Positions 45,752-55,428 of a stretch of DNA of 64,000 bases are shown one piece after another. Origin of the DNA: Pelagomonas calceolata (lineage: Eukaryota; Sar; Pelagophyceae; Pelagomonadales; Pelagomonadaceae); assembly GCA_918797485.1 (NCBI GenBank), contig CAKKNE010000003.1, forward strand, positions 62,001-126,000, given 5' to 3'. A program made the translations under genes and the position numbers. Within the stretch, counting starts at the first letter, position 1. Each line of letters starts with the position of its first letter. The notes under the pieces are model-generated. The model had not been told where the DNA came from. It made no database searches and worked only from the letters and a program-made list of their open reading frames with translations.

Positions 45752-48700
45752 TTAGCGGCCGAGCGACTTGCGCTTCGGCGGCGACTTCTTGGGCGTCTTC
45801 TTCTTCTTCGGCGACGGCTCGGCGGGCTCCTCGTCGCTCTCGACGACGGGCGCGCTCGGGATCGGCGACAGCGGGTGCGGCTTGCGCTTGCGCGAATTCG
45901 AACCCGCCTGGTCGTCGTCCTTGAGCGACGACACGGCCGACAGGTCGTCGGGCACGTCGTCCTGCGAGCGACGTTGGAGAAGCGCGGCGCCGCCGTCGTC
46001 CGAGTCCTCGTCGCTCGCCTCGGCGATCTTCTCGAGCGGCTCGCTGAGGCTCGACGCCAGCGCCGAGCGGTAGCCCGAGCCGCGGCGCGCGGGCGGCGCG
46101 CGGCGGCGCGGCGGGCTCTTGGCCTTGGGCAGCTTGGGTGGTTCGGCGGGCGCGTCCCAGGGCTCCTCCTCCTCTGGAGCAGGCGGCGCCTTCTTCTTGG
46201 CCGGCGCGTGCGTGCCTAGCGCGCCCTCGAAGGCATCTAGTAAATCCCAGTTCTCATCGTCGTCGGCGTCGCGGCGGATCACTGAGGCCCGCGCGGCGCA
46301 TGCGTCCCGGACCGAAGCGACGAGCGCGCGGTCGACCTTGGAGTCCGCCTCGGCGTCCTTGCCGCGGCGCTTGGGCTGCGCGGCGTCGACGTAGGGCCGC
46401 AGCGCGCCGAGCAGAATTAAGGTAGAGGGCGCGTCGGCGAGCGCCGCGTCGACGCCGGCGTGCAGCAGCGCGTGCAGCGCGTCGGCGCGGTCGGCGCGCG
46501 TCGCCGCCGCCTTGACGAGGCTCTTCGCCAGGGCCTTCGCCGTCACCTGGTCCAGGGTCTCGGCCTCGAGCGCCTTGAGGTGGACGCGGGCGACGTCGTC
46601 GGGGCCCGTGCCGGCCAGCCGCGAAGAGAGAGAAGGGAGCAAGTCCGCGTCGTCCTTCGCGGCCCTTGCTACGACGGCGGCCCAGAGGTCCGTCCGCGCG
46701 GGCGTCTCGGGCGGCGCCGCGGCGGCCACGTGCGCGCACGGTTCTAGGGAGACGTCGCCCCGGCGGCAGGCGTCGGCGACCAACGAACACAACTGCGCGT
46801 CCGTCTCGACGGGCAGCGCCATAGATTCTAAGCCTTGGCGCTCCTTTAAACCAGGATGGGCCGCGGCCGCGAGCACCGCAACCACATCTAACGCGGCCCT
46901 CGTCACTTGCATCGTGTTCTCGTCGTCCTCCCTCAATTCGAGGTCGTGGAGGTCCCCTCCTTTCAACGCCAGCGTCGGCGCCTCGTAGCGGCACGCCAGC
47001 GCGCGCGCGGCGCCGTCCGCGCACGCAGTAATGACGGGGTCGAGCGGCTCCGCGTCGCCGGCGTCATCTATATTATCCAGGCACGCCTTGGCGCGCCACA
47101 ACACCAACGCCCCGAGCGCCTCGAGGCACGCCTTGGCATTGACGTCGCCGTCGTCGGCCAGCTGCGCCGCGCGCGCCGCCAGCGCTTCGGCCAATGCCGC
47201 GCCACCCGATAACGCGGCCGGGACGTCGACGGCCTGCGCCAGGGCTTGAATGCGCTTCACGGCCGCCATCAATGCCGCCTCGACGGCGTCGTTATCGCCG
47301 GCGGGCTCCTCGAGTAAGGGTTTGGCCGCCTCGCTAATACATTTCGAGACGGCCTTGGATAGCTTCTTGTCCGTCGAGTTGGCGGAGAAGGCCCGGATGG
47401 CCTTCGCCGCGGCATTCAGGGAAGCGTCGTCGGAGGTCGTGGCGACGCGATCTAAGAGAGCCTTGCAGGCCTTGACGTAGCGCGCGTCTTTCGTGGACGC
47501 TTGCGAGGCGCTCTCGCCGAGGGCACAGACCGTCTGGAGCAGGTCGTCGTCGCCGCCGTACTTCGTGAGCAAGGCCGGTAAAGCTTCTAGCAACGCGGGC
47601 GCCGCGCTTAGTGAATCTGTCTCCGCCGACCGGGCGCACAGTCGTAACAGCACGTCCACTAATCGCTGGTTCTCTTGCGACGCGGCGGCGTCGACGTCGT
47701 CGCGCTGCAACAAAGCGACCCAGGCGCGCCAGTCTCTCAGTAGAGATGCTCGTTCGGGCAGCGCGAGGAAGGCGTCGGCCGCCAGGCTTGTTAAGGTAGT
47801 GGGACCGTCATCACCCAGGACCGACGCCTCGACGAAGCGGCCCAGGTCTCTTAAAGATCTTTGAGCGTCGCCCTGCGACGTGTTGGCGTCGAACTCCTCG
47901 AGATCCAACGCAAAAGCGAGGGCGTCGCTCCTTATATCGGCTGAACAAGCCTGGTCCACGATCTTCGCGTGAGGCGTTGTCGGCGCAACGTCGGCCCTCG
48001 TCTTCACCCAATTCCAACTCATCCAATAACCCGCAGTCCTTCAGGGCCCGCAACGCCTGGATCGCCGCCGCCTGGCAGTCCGGGTCGACATCATGAGCCA
48101 TTTCACCTAATCGAGGCGCGAACCGTAAAGCAAAGTCCCGCAGCGTGTCCTTCTGGTCTCCCGCACACGCGAAGGCCGCGGCTAAGACACGAGCTCCAGA
48201 CGCTCGCACCGCAGCACCGTCCTGGAAGTCGAGGACCCAGGCCGCATACTTGAGGTACTTTGTGGCCGCGAACTTCGATGGTCTCGCTTGTACCCAGCCG
48301 ACCAGGCCCTTGACGACGGCCGCGCGCACCTCGGGCTTCGAGTCGCGATATCTTTTGGAGAAGACGCCCTCGAAGAGTTCGTCGAGGGCCTCGTCGCATT
48401 TCGTGCGCGCTTCTTCGAGGTCGTCGACGGTCTGCTGGCACGTCTCGGCCTTGGAGCCCTTCTTCGGCGTCTTGGAGGACCCGAGGGCGGCTCTCAGTTG
48501 TCTCTTGGCAATAACTAAACGGTCGTCGATCGACGTCGCGGCCTCGGCGAGCCGATCGCCGACCGCCATCGCGCCGGCGCCGCCGACGTGCCGCGCGTGC
48601 GCCACCGCCGAGCCGGAGAGGCGCCTGTGTGAGTCAGTGTCTCGCTCCACCTCACGCCATCGACGCGATCGGTCGGATCGAGGTCAAAGGACGCCGCGTT

Positions 48701-49352
48701 GCACGTGAGCACGTCGACGATCAAGGAAATGGCCGTCTCCTCGTAGGCGCCGCGGTCGCCGCGCGCCGACGCGTCCACGACCTCGGCCCAGGCCCCGCGG
48801 AAGCGCTCCTCGAACGCGTCTCCCCTCCCGGCCGTCGGGTGGAGCGGGTACGCGCGCGGCGTCGCCTTCGAGCCGAGCTGGTCGCCGAGTGATGTTAGTA
48901 ATTGCGTCCAGGCGGCGTCGTCGGCGTCCTCGTCTAGGGAATCGCCCACAATAGCCTTCGCGTCCACCGCACCGCAGCACTCGAAGGCGAAGCGCGTTAA
49001 TAGGGCGGCGCCCTTTTCTGGAGAGGTCGCGAACTCGACGGCCCAGGCCTCGGCGGCGCTTTGGGTTGTCACTTTTTCTACCTTGTTTGGCGGCCGACAC
49101 GGCCTTGAAGAGGGCCGTGGCCTGTTTGGGGGCCGCGTTCGTCCGCGGCTTGGCGACGGCGCCCGTCCGCGCTCTAGCCTTCTTCTGGGTCGGTTCGGCC
49201 ACGAAGGTCGCGGAGCGGTCGTCGTCCTGTTCCTCGTTCTCCTCGTCGTCGTCCTGCGTCTGGAGCTCGACGCCCTTCTTCCTCAGTTCTTCGGCCTGCT
49301 CGTCGTACAAGCTTCGTGGCTTGGCGCGCGCGCGGCTCGGGCGGGCGACCAT
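45752..49352 (-). CDS. SCC3: Cohesin subunit SCC3/STAG
   Basis: About 1,170 residues. The N-terminus is basic and acidic-disordered; then comes AEAWAVEFATSPEKGAALLT, and after an introner the stromalin-conservative domain: TSIDDRLVIAKRQLRAALGS, LDELFEGVFSKRYRDSKPEV, RAAVVKGLVGWVQARPSKF, YLKYAAWVLDFQDGAAVRAS. A long run of alanine-rich HEAT-like helices follows, then a basic tail ending KKKKTPKKSPPKRKSLGR. SCC3 clamps cohesin onto chromatin and holds sister chromatids together. One-base slips occur near 49078 (an A-run) and near 48000, between DELELGEDEG and RADVAPTTPH. Convergent with clpP (75 bp) and divergent from MBF1. Confidence 0.82.
48625..48692 (-). mobile_element. Introner-type intron in SCC3
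   Basis: 68 bp; in the gene direction GTCCTTTGACC, core GCGTCGATGGCGTG and end ACTCACACAG. Phase 2, joining LTCNAA to RLSGSAVAHARH. The donor is chosen by frame; the acceptor side carries the family's terminal repeat. Confidence 0.72.
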
Positions 49353-49941
49353 CGTCTGCTTTTGAATTTGCGCTGCGCGCGGGCTAAGTTAGTGCTCGCT
49401 GCTGGCGCCTGGAGTGCGCGCGCGCTGTAGGCGTGCTCTTTTAGTGCTTGCTTTTTGAAATTGGGCGGTCTCGGTCCTGGCGCGCTCGGTAGCTTGCGCT
49501 TCTAGCGGACGCCTGGAGTGCGCGCGCGCTGTAGGCGTGCTCCACTGGTTGGGTGTGGCGACGTCGCAGCTGCGCAGCACTTGTGGCCACTGTGCGTCTC
49601 GTTTTGGGCGTCCAATTGCGAGAGCTGCTTCGCGCCAAGAGAGCTAGCTAGCGTGTAGAGCTAGCGTGTCAAGCGGTAGAGCCGTTCCAGGGTACAGCAG
49701 CACGTGGAGCAGCCCTCGGGAAGAGTCTTAGCTCGCTGCCCGGCTTGGGCACAGACAGAGACATCGACGAGTGTGCGTCGATTGCGCTTTTACGCGTCTG
49801 CTCGCACAGATTGAATAGCGTATCAGCGCATCGCTCGTTGCATCGCGCTGCTGCACAAGTTTCTCGCCGCGCTGCGTGCGCACGCCACAGGGAATCACTG
49901 ACCAGCAACCAGACACTGCACACTGCAAAAGCACAGCAACC
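49353..49941. other. Intergenic, upstream of divergent SCC3 and MBF1
   Basis: Contains a 32-bp direct repeat (listed separately) and, at about 49641-49672, two copies of GAGCTAGCGTGT that recall the ends of the recurring motif but lack its core. No gene is seen. Confidence 0.55.
49407..49542 (+). repeat. 32-bp perfect direct repeat
   Basis: The sequence starting GCCTGGAGTGCGCG and ending AGGCGTGCTC occurs at 49407-49438 and 49511-49542, 104 bp apart start to start, upstream of SCC3. Confidence 0.85.
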
Positions 49942-50418
49942 ATGTCCAACTTCGGCGGCAACGCCGGCCAGGACTGGGAGACCGTAAATGTGGGCCGCTC
50001 GACCAAGCCTTTCAAGAAGCCGACGCAGGGCGACAAGAAGCAGAGCCTGACCTCGGCGCAGCGGAGCGGCGCCGCCGTGTCCCAGGCGCGCCAGTTCGCC
50101 ACCGCGAATAAATCTGTGGGCGGCCACGGCCCGATGGGCACCTCGGCTGGCGCCGGCGCGCGCAAGCTCGCCGAGGAGACCGAAACGTTCAAGGTCCAGA
50201 AGACGGGCCTCGCCTTCGGCAAGGCGTTGATGCAAGCTAGAATGGCCAAGAAGCCACGTCCCAGAAGGACCTCGGCACGAAGATCAACGAAGCCCCAGGT
50301 CATCCAGCAGTACGAGCAGGGCAAGGCCGTGCCCAACCCTGCGATCATCTCGAAACTCGAGCGCGCGCTCGGCGCGAAGCTGCCGCGGCCGCCGAAGGTG
50401 AAGAAGGTGAAGGAGTGA
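49942..50418 (+). CDS. MBF1: Multiprotein bridging factor 1 (transcriptional coactivator)
   Basis: 158 codons. The start SNFGGNAGQDWETVNVGR and the linker LAEETETFKVQKTGLAFGKA are typical of MBF1. The helix-turn-helix domain (LMQARMAKK ... PQVIQQYEQGKAVPNPAIIS, KLERALGAKLPR) bridges TBP and gene-specific activators. Between AKK and PQVIQQ the given frame reads PRPRRTSARRSTK, while the next frame reads TSQKDLGTKINE, exactly the conserved MBF1 helix; so two opposite one-base slips lie about 40 bp apart (near 50250 and 50293). Length and C-terminal basic tail (PRPPKVKKVKE) fit the family. Confidence 0.92.
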   Translation: MSNFGGNAGQDWETVNVGRSTKPFKKPTQGDKKQSLTSAQRSGAAVSQARQFATANKSVGGHGPMGTSAGAGARKLAEETETFKVQKTGLAFGKALMQARMAKKPRPRRTSARRSTKPQVIQQYEQGKAVPNPAIISKLERALGAKLPRPPKVKKVKE

Positions 50419-50489
50419 GCGACGCGCGTCTGTGTAACAACGTATCTTAAGAGTAGACCAAGTTCCTTACGCGGCCCGGGGATTCCTAG

Positions 50490-51515
50490 CTAGCCGAGGA
50501 GGACGGACCCGAAGCATGCCAGACTCCTGTGGTCGAGTGCATCGACGTCGGCGACGGCCTGGTAAGGAGACCACGAGCCGTCGTTGGCGCGCTCAAACGC
50601 CGCGCCGTCGTGGTAAAAGGCGACGATGCGGCCATTGTGGACGCAGGAGCAACGACGCCCGCCCGGCCTTGGCGGGCCTGGGATCTCGGTCCACGTATCG
50701 GAGTGAGGGTCATACCTCACCGAAAAGCTCCCGTCGACACAAAATAACTTCCCGTCAACAGCAAGCGCCGCAGCAAATTCTTCACCGTCCGGTTTCGACG
50801 CCCCCACTCGCCAGGTCCTAGTGGGGATGTCATAAATCTGCAAAATATTTGTCGAGGCCATCTCCGGGCCTGCCTCGTAGCCTCCTAGAACGAAGAGCTG
50901 GTCGCCGATGACGGCCGACACCGCGCACATACAGGCGTGTGGCATAGAAGGCAACGTCTCCCACAATCCCGTTACTTCGTTGAACGCGTGGAGAGAACTA
51001 AGATAGCCCCCGGTGTTGGCCACGTACCCGCCGGCGACGTAAAGCAGCCCGGAGCCGTGCCAAAGCATGCATTGCCCCTTTTGATTTTGCGGGAGCGTTG
51101 CGAACCGACTCCATCGGCATGTAGAGGCATCCATAACTAAGATTTCATTACCAGTTTTTACATTGGTGCAGAAAAATATCCGGGCGGCGCCGTCGGTCGT
51201 CGACTCAATTATAGACACTTTGTGTTCAAAAAAGGATTCCGCGAACCCCCTTTTTTGCGCCGCGTGGATCTCCAAACATCCGTCTATACTTTCGTCCTGG
51301 TTAATTCTAAAACGACCTGAGAGGAGGAGGACGGCGCGTTCCGCGAAGCCAAACTCCCGGCGTAAGCGGAGAAATCTCGGGCCACGTATGATCGCGCGAA
51401 AGGCGCCACAAGCAGCGGCCGCGGCGCCGTGGTCGTCGCGGGGAATACCCACGAGGACGCGCTGCAGGAGGTCATCTGGAAGGCCCAGTAGAGGCGAGCT
51501 ATTTGTGGTCGCCAT
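50490..51515 (-). CDS. F-box and Kelch-repeat protein
   Basis: 341 residues, intact. Residues 8-50 (LLGLPDDLLQRVLVGIPRDD, AAAAACGAFRAIIRGPRFLR) form an F-box-like motif. Kelch units follow with their glycine pairs and spaced Y/W: LLYVAGGYVANTGGYLSSLH, AFNEVTGLWETLPSMPHACM, QLFVLGGYEAGPEMASTNIL, IYDIPTRTWRVG, VRYDPHSDTWTEIPGPPRPG. F-box/Kelch proteins pick substrates for SCF ubiquitin ligases. Codon use is somewhat less GC-biased than in neighbours. Confidence 0.82.
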   Translation of the reverse strand: MATTNSSPLLGLPDDLLQRVLVGIPRDDHGAAAAACGAFRAIIRGPRFLRLRREFGFAERAVLLLSGRFRINQDESIDGCLEIHAAQKRGFAESFFEHKVSIIESTTDGAARIFFCTNVKTGNEILVMDASTCRWSRFATLPQNQKGQCMLWHGSGLLYVAGGYVANTGGYLSSLHAFNEVTGLWETLPSMPHACMCAVSAVIGDQLFVLGGYEAGPEMASTNILQIYDIPTRTWRVGASKPDGEEFAAALAVDGKLFCVDGSFSVRYDPHSDTWTEIPGPPRPGGRRCSCVHNGRIVAFYHDGAAFERANDGSWSPYQAVADVDALDHRSLACFGSVLLG

Positions 51516-51813
51516 GCTTTTGCAAGTACGCCAGGTTATAATTATGAGTCCCGCGTCGCCGGTCTACAAATTTTAGACCCGCGCGACAAAGTTAGGAATC
51601 GCGAGCTAGCGTCATGTAAGATACTAGGGATGCCTAGCACGCGCGGCGGGGCTTTTTTGGAGGCTGCTGCAAGCTAAGGGCTCGTCCACGCACGGCCAGG
51701 AATCACTCTAGCTCTCGCGACAACGCCTGCGCGCCAACGCGCCCCACCGCTGTGCCGCTTGGCTAGTAGTCCATCCGACTCGCTGCGCCGCCGCGCCGCA
51801 GCGCTACCAAAAA
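51516..51813. other. Intergenic, upstream of divergent Kelch and EMC2 genes
   Basis: Holds a motif copy at 51605-51628; otherwise nothing recognisable. Confidence 0.5.
51605..51628 (+). repeat. GCTAG...CTAGC intergenic motif, copy 7
   Basis: Reads GCTAGCGTCATG then TAAGATACTAGG; three bases off consensus. It lies 90 bp upstream of the Kelch ATG and 186 bp before the EMC2 ATG. Confidence 0.8.
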
Positions 51814-52840
51814 ATGGCTAGCTACGCCGACCTCCACGCCGCCGTCCAGGCGGACCCGCGGAGCCTGCCCAAGATCGCGGCGCTCCTCAAACTGATCCGA
51901 CGCAGAAGCTGCGCCAGTCCCAGGTCGTCCGCGACGCACGGAAGACGGCGCTGCAGGACCCCGACGGGCGGCCCGTGTTCTAGGCGACGACGTCTGGGCC
52001 GTCTACGAGCAGACCTTGGTGGCGGCGTTGGACGTCGACGACGCCGCTGCGAGACGCCTGCCAGCGCTCTACTGAAGAGGTTTGGGCGCGAACCCGCCGT
52101 CCCAGCGACTAGAACGGCTGGAGGGCCTCGTGGCCGAGGCGGCGGGCGACTGGGAGGCAGCGCTCCAAAGGTACAAGGGCGTCCTCGCGCAGAACCCGCG
52201 AACTCGACGGCTCTGAAACGCGAGGTCTGCGTCGTCGAGGCCAAGGGCGCCGGGCGCGAGGCCGTCATCGCGGCACTCACGAAGCTGACGGCGACGTGCC
52301 AGAGCGACCGCGGCGCGTGGCAGGCCCTCGCCGAGGCCCACGCGGCGGCCTACCGCTTCTCGGACGCCATTTTCTGCTACGAAGAACTCACATTGTTCGA
52401 CCCGACGGCGCAGCACTACATGCGGAGATTGGGAGAGCTCTACTACTCGTGGGCTGCGTCGACGACGGCGAAGCGCGAGCCTCACGCCTACAGAAAAGCG
52501 CGTCTACTTCGCGAAGAGCTTGGAGCTGCTCGGCCCGAAGCACAACCCGCGGGCCGCGACGGGCCTGCTGCTGACGTGCTCCGCCATCAAGCTCGACGTC
52601 CGCGGGCGGAAATCGGACCCCGACGACGAGCTTAACGCGGCGCTGGGTTCGCTCGCGGCCTCGAAGCTCAAGGCCGCCTACGCGAACGTGGACCCGTTCC
52701 TGCGGGAGTGCAACGAAAAGTTGCTGGCCGCGCACGCGCCGCCGTACGCGCGCCTGTTGCCGAAGAAGAACGAGGAGACGGTTTCGGCGACGACGGTGGC
52801 CGTCGAGAAGCTGGTTGTCGACGATATTGCTCAGGAGTAG
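51814..52840 (+). CDS. EMC2: ER membrane protein complex subunit 2 (TPR protein), frame broken several times
   Basis: The EMC inserts tail-anchored and multi-pass proteins into the ER; EMC2 is its cytosolic TPR subunit. Recognisable pieces in order but in changing frames: ASYADLHAAVQADPRSLPKI; TQKLRQSQVVRDARKTALQD; VWAVYEQTLVAALDVDDAAA; RLERLEGLVAEAAGDWEAAL; KREVCVVEAKGAGREAVIAA; AYRFSDAIFCYEELTLFDPT; KRVYFAKSLELLGPKHNPRA; and DELNAALGSLAASKLKAAYA. At least five one- or two-base slips separate them over 1 kb, the highest density in the window. No internal repeat explains it. This could be a decayed copy or poor local sequence. Confidence 0.72.
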
Positions 52841-52905
52841 TAAGTTATATACATAGTTGCTCATAGTATTATGCATGTGCGTGCGGCGATGGCGTTAGGT
52901 GAATC

Positions 52906-53187
52906 TTACGCACTGCTCGGCAGCGTCTCGTGGGCGCGGAGCACGGCTCGCGCGTTTCGCAGGCAAGTCCCAAGCCCTTCTGTGGTCGGGTGCGCGCCGC
53001 CCATCACGCGCCGCGCAATACGTTCAGTGTCCTCGAGCGTCGTTACGGCTTCGCGAATATCGTCGAGCGTGGCGTCGGGGTCTTCGTAGAGAGCCTCCGC
53101 GAAAAACCACCTATCGTGAGGAGGTCGGCGTAGGTCGCGCGGCTGCTCGGCTGCGGGCGGCGGACTCGAGCTCGCCGTGTTTTCCAA
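52906..53187 (-). pseudogene. Kinesin-light-chain-type TPR fragment
   Basis: About 93 codons with no ATG start (the frame opens at TTG). ALYEDPDATLDDIREAVTTL, EDTERIARRVMGGAHPTTEG and LRNARAVLRA match the ends of TPR_10/kinesin-light-chain repeats (the RRVxGxxHP signature), which occur in large, fast-changing families in algae. No complete repeat array or start is present, so this is most likely a leftover piece or a small truncated member. Confidence 0.55.
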
Positions 53188-53619
53188 GCCCCGGTACGAC
53201 GAATTTTATCTGGCCCGTCGCGTGACATCCAAACACAGCCTCGGCCTTTTTTTTAAAACTGGATCTCCTTAGCGCTCGTCTTGGCGCAAATATCTCTCGC
53301 CGCGCGCACTTGTGTGAGTCAGTGGGCGTGTTACGATTAACCCTCGACCACTGATTCGTATTGATGGGCGCCTGTGGACTCGTTTGATCCAGCAGTAAAT
53401 AAATGCGCTAGCGGCATGTAAGACACTAGGGAGCCGAGAGCGCCGCATTGAGCTGGTCTAATTTGCGAGCAAGCATCGCGGCGGGAGCTCCGGCCACCCC
53501 TTAGAAATTCTCTTCTCGGTGCCCACACAAAGCTGCGAAGCTTGTGCGCGCTCAGATAGCTTAGCAGCCGACCTGCTCTCACAGAGCACCTGCTCGCTTC
53601 CCTCCGCCGCTAGACAACC
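53188..53619. other. Intergenic before NFS1
   Basis: Contains the recurring motif at 53407-53430 and, near 53309, TGTGTGAGTCAGTG, which also occurs at the end of the SCC3 introner. Confidence 0.5.
53407..53430 (+). repeat. GCTAG...CTAGC intergenic motif, copy 8
   Basis: Consensus over 23 of 24 bases (last base G). It lies 190 bp before the NFS1 ATG. Confidence 0.84.
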
Positions 53620-54996
53620 ATGCGCGTCGCGTCCGCCGCCAAGACGCTCGCGCGCGCCGCCCGCACCGCGCCGAGAGCGCGCCCGCTCTCGGCTCTCGAG
53701 AAGGACACGGAAGCACCGCGCACGATGGAGCCGGGCTTTGGCATCGACGCCATGGCTAGAAACGGCGCGCCCGCGTATTTGGATGTGCAAGCGACGTCGC
53801 CCGTGGACCCGAGGGTCCTGGACGCGATGCTGCCCTACTTCCTGGGCAACTTCGGAAACGCGCATTCGAAAACGCACGCGTTCGGCTGGGAGTCGGAAAA
53901 GGCCGTCGAGAACGCGCGCGAGTCCCTCGCGAAACTGATCGGAGCCGATTCTAGGGAAGTCGTCTTCACGAGCGGCGCGACGGAGTCGAATAATATGAGT
54001 GTCAAGGGCATCGCGCGCTTCTACGGCGCGAAGAAGAAGCACATCGTCACCACCCAAACGGAGCACAAGTGCGTGCTGGATTCGTGTCGGGCGTTGGAGC
54101 GGGAGGGCTTCGAGGTCACTTATTTACCAGTAGAGCGCGCGACGGGCATGGTGAACCTCGACGAATTGAGAAGTGCGGTGCGCAAGGACGAGACGTGCCT
54201 CGTGAGCGTGATGGCCGTCAACAACGAGATCGGCACGCTGCAGCCTTTGAAGGAGATCGGCCAGATCGCGAAAGAGGCCAAGGCCTTCTTCCACACGGAC
54301 GCGGCGCAGATGGTCGGGAAGTTACCCTTCGACGTGAACGAGATCGGGTGTGATCTCGTGTCGATCTCGGGGCACAAGTTGTATGGGCCGAAGGGTATTG
54401 GAGCGTTGTACGTGCGGCGAAGGCCTCGCGTGCGATTGGAGCCCGTTCTGTCGGGCGGCGGCCAGGAGCGCGGGTTTAGATCCGGCACATTACCGACGGC
54501 TTTATGCGTCGGTCTGGGCGCCGCGGCGGACGTCGCTTTAAAAGAGCTGCCGAACGACATGGCCCACGTCGAACGATTGTCGGAAAGACTCATGGCTGGG
54601 ATCAGGGAGCACGTGCCCGAAGTTGTATTAAATGGCCACGCGACGCAGCGCCACGCGGGCAACGTCAATTTATCATTTGCGTATGTGGAAGGTGAATCGT
54701 TACTGATGTCGCTCAAGAACATTGCGGTAAGCTCGGGGTCCGCGTGCACGTCGGCCTCTTTAGAACCGTCCTACGTGCTCCGGGCCATCGGCGTGTCCGA
54801 GGACCTGGCCCACACGTCGCTGCGCTTCGGGTTGGGGCGGTTCACGACGGAAGCCGAGGTCGACTTCGCGATTGATCTACTACGGGTCCACGTCGCGCGG
54901 CTGCGGGAGATGTCGCCGCTCTGGGAGCTCGTCCAGGAGGGCGTGGATCTGTCGACGATCAACTGGACGCAGGACGCGGCGCACCACCACCACTAG
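53620..54996 (+). CDS. NFS1: Cysteine desulfurase, mitochondrial
   Basis: 458 residues, intact. It takes sulfur from cysteine for iron-sulfur cluster assembly. The Arg/Ala-rich start ([20 protein letters not shown]) is a mitochondrial presequence. Class V aminotransferase features are all present: [30 protein letters not shown], the EHK block [22 protein letters not shown], the PLP lysine in [20 protein letters not shown], and the catalytic cysteine in [20 protein letters not shown] (about residue 375). The ending LSTINWTQ plus a short His run resembles the family's usual C-terminus. Confidence 0.95.
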   Translation: MRVASAAKTLARAARTAPRARPLSALEKDTEAPRTMEPGFGIDAMARNGAPAYLDVQATSPVDPRVLDAMLPYFLGNFGNAHSKTHAFGWESEKAVENARESLAKLIGADSREVVFTSGATESNNMSVKGIARFYGAKKKHIVTTQTEHKCVLDSCRALEREGFEVTYLPVERATGMVNLDELRSAVRKDETCLVSVMAVNNEIGTLQPLKEIGQIAKEAKAFFHTDAAQMVGKLPFDVNEIGCDLVSISGHKLYGPKGIGALYVRRRPRVRLEPVLSGGGQERGFRSGTLPTALCVGLGAAADVALKELPNDMAHVERLSERLMAGIREHVPEVVLNGHATQRHAGNVNLSFAYVEGESLLMSLKNIAVSSGSACTSASLEPSYVLRAIGVSEDLAHTSLRFGLGRFTTEAEVDFAIDLLRVHVARLREMSPLWELVQEGVDLSTINWTQDAAHHHH

Positions 54997-55428
54997 TAGA
55001 CCGGTGCTCCTAACCTTTGCTGCTTGTAGTCTTCCTTCTCTTCTTGCTTCGCGCTGAAGGCGTGCTGGTGTCGTACTGGTGTCGGTAATCCCTGCCCGGC
55101 GTCGGGCCGCCGCGCGTCGCTTAGAAATGGGAACCTAGAGGTAGCTAATCGGTTGTTCATTGCAAAGGAATGTTATGGCCACGTAAATATGCGTGCGACG
55201 ACGGATGTGGAGGCCAGCAGAGGCTTCTGCTAGTGATACATGCCCGCTAGAAACACGCATGCCAAGCTTTGCACGACTGTCACGTTGCCCACGCTAATTC
55301 TTACAGTGCAAGAATTGGTGCAAGGCAGTCCCTGCAAGGGAACAACCAGTTGCGCAGCGCGCGCAATCACTACGCATCCGTGCGAAGAGAAAATAGCCCT
55401 GACAACACAAGCTCTCCAAGAGGCGACG
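54997..55428. other. Intergenic / leader before the ABCG gene
   Basis: An in-frame ATG at 55240 would add 63 residues with no recognised feature to the transporter; the more family-like start is 55429. No motif copy is seen. Confidence 0.45.

Noticed and set aside
53300-53325. TGTGTGAGTCAGTG also found at the end of the SCC3 introner
   Set aside because: Only about 14 bases are shared, there are no cores, and no gene is interrupted here; too weak to call an introner remnant.
54975-54996. Four histidine codons at the end of NFS1, like an affinity tag
   Set aside because: The preceding INWTQ block is the natural family ending and no vector sequence follows; a chance His run is simpler.
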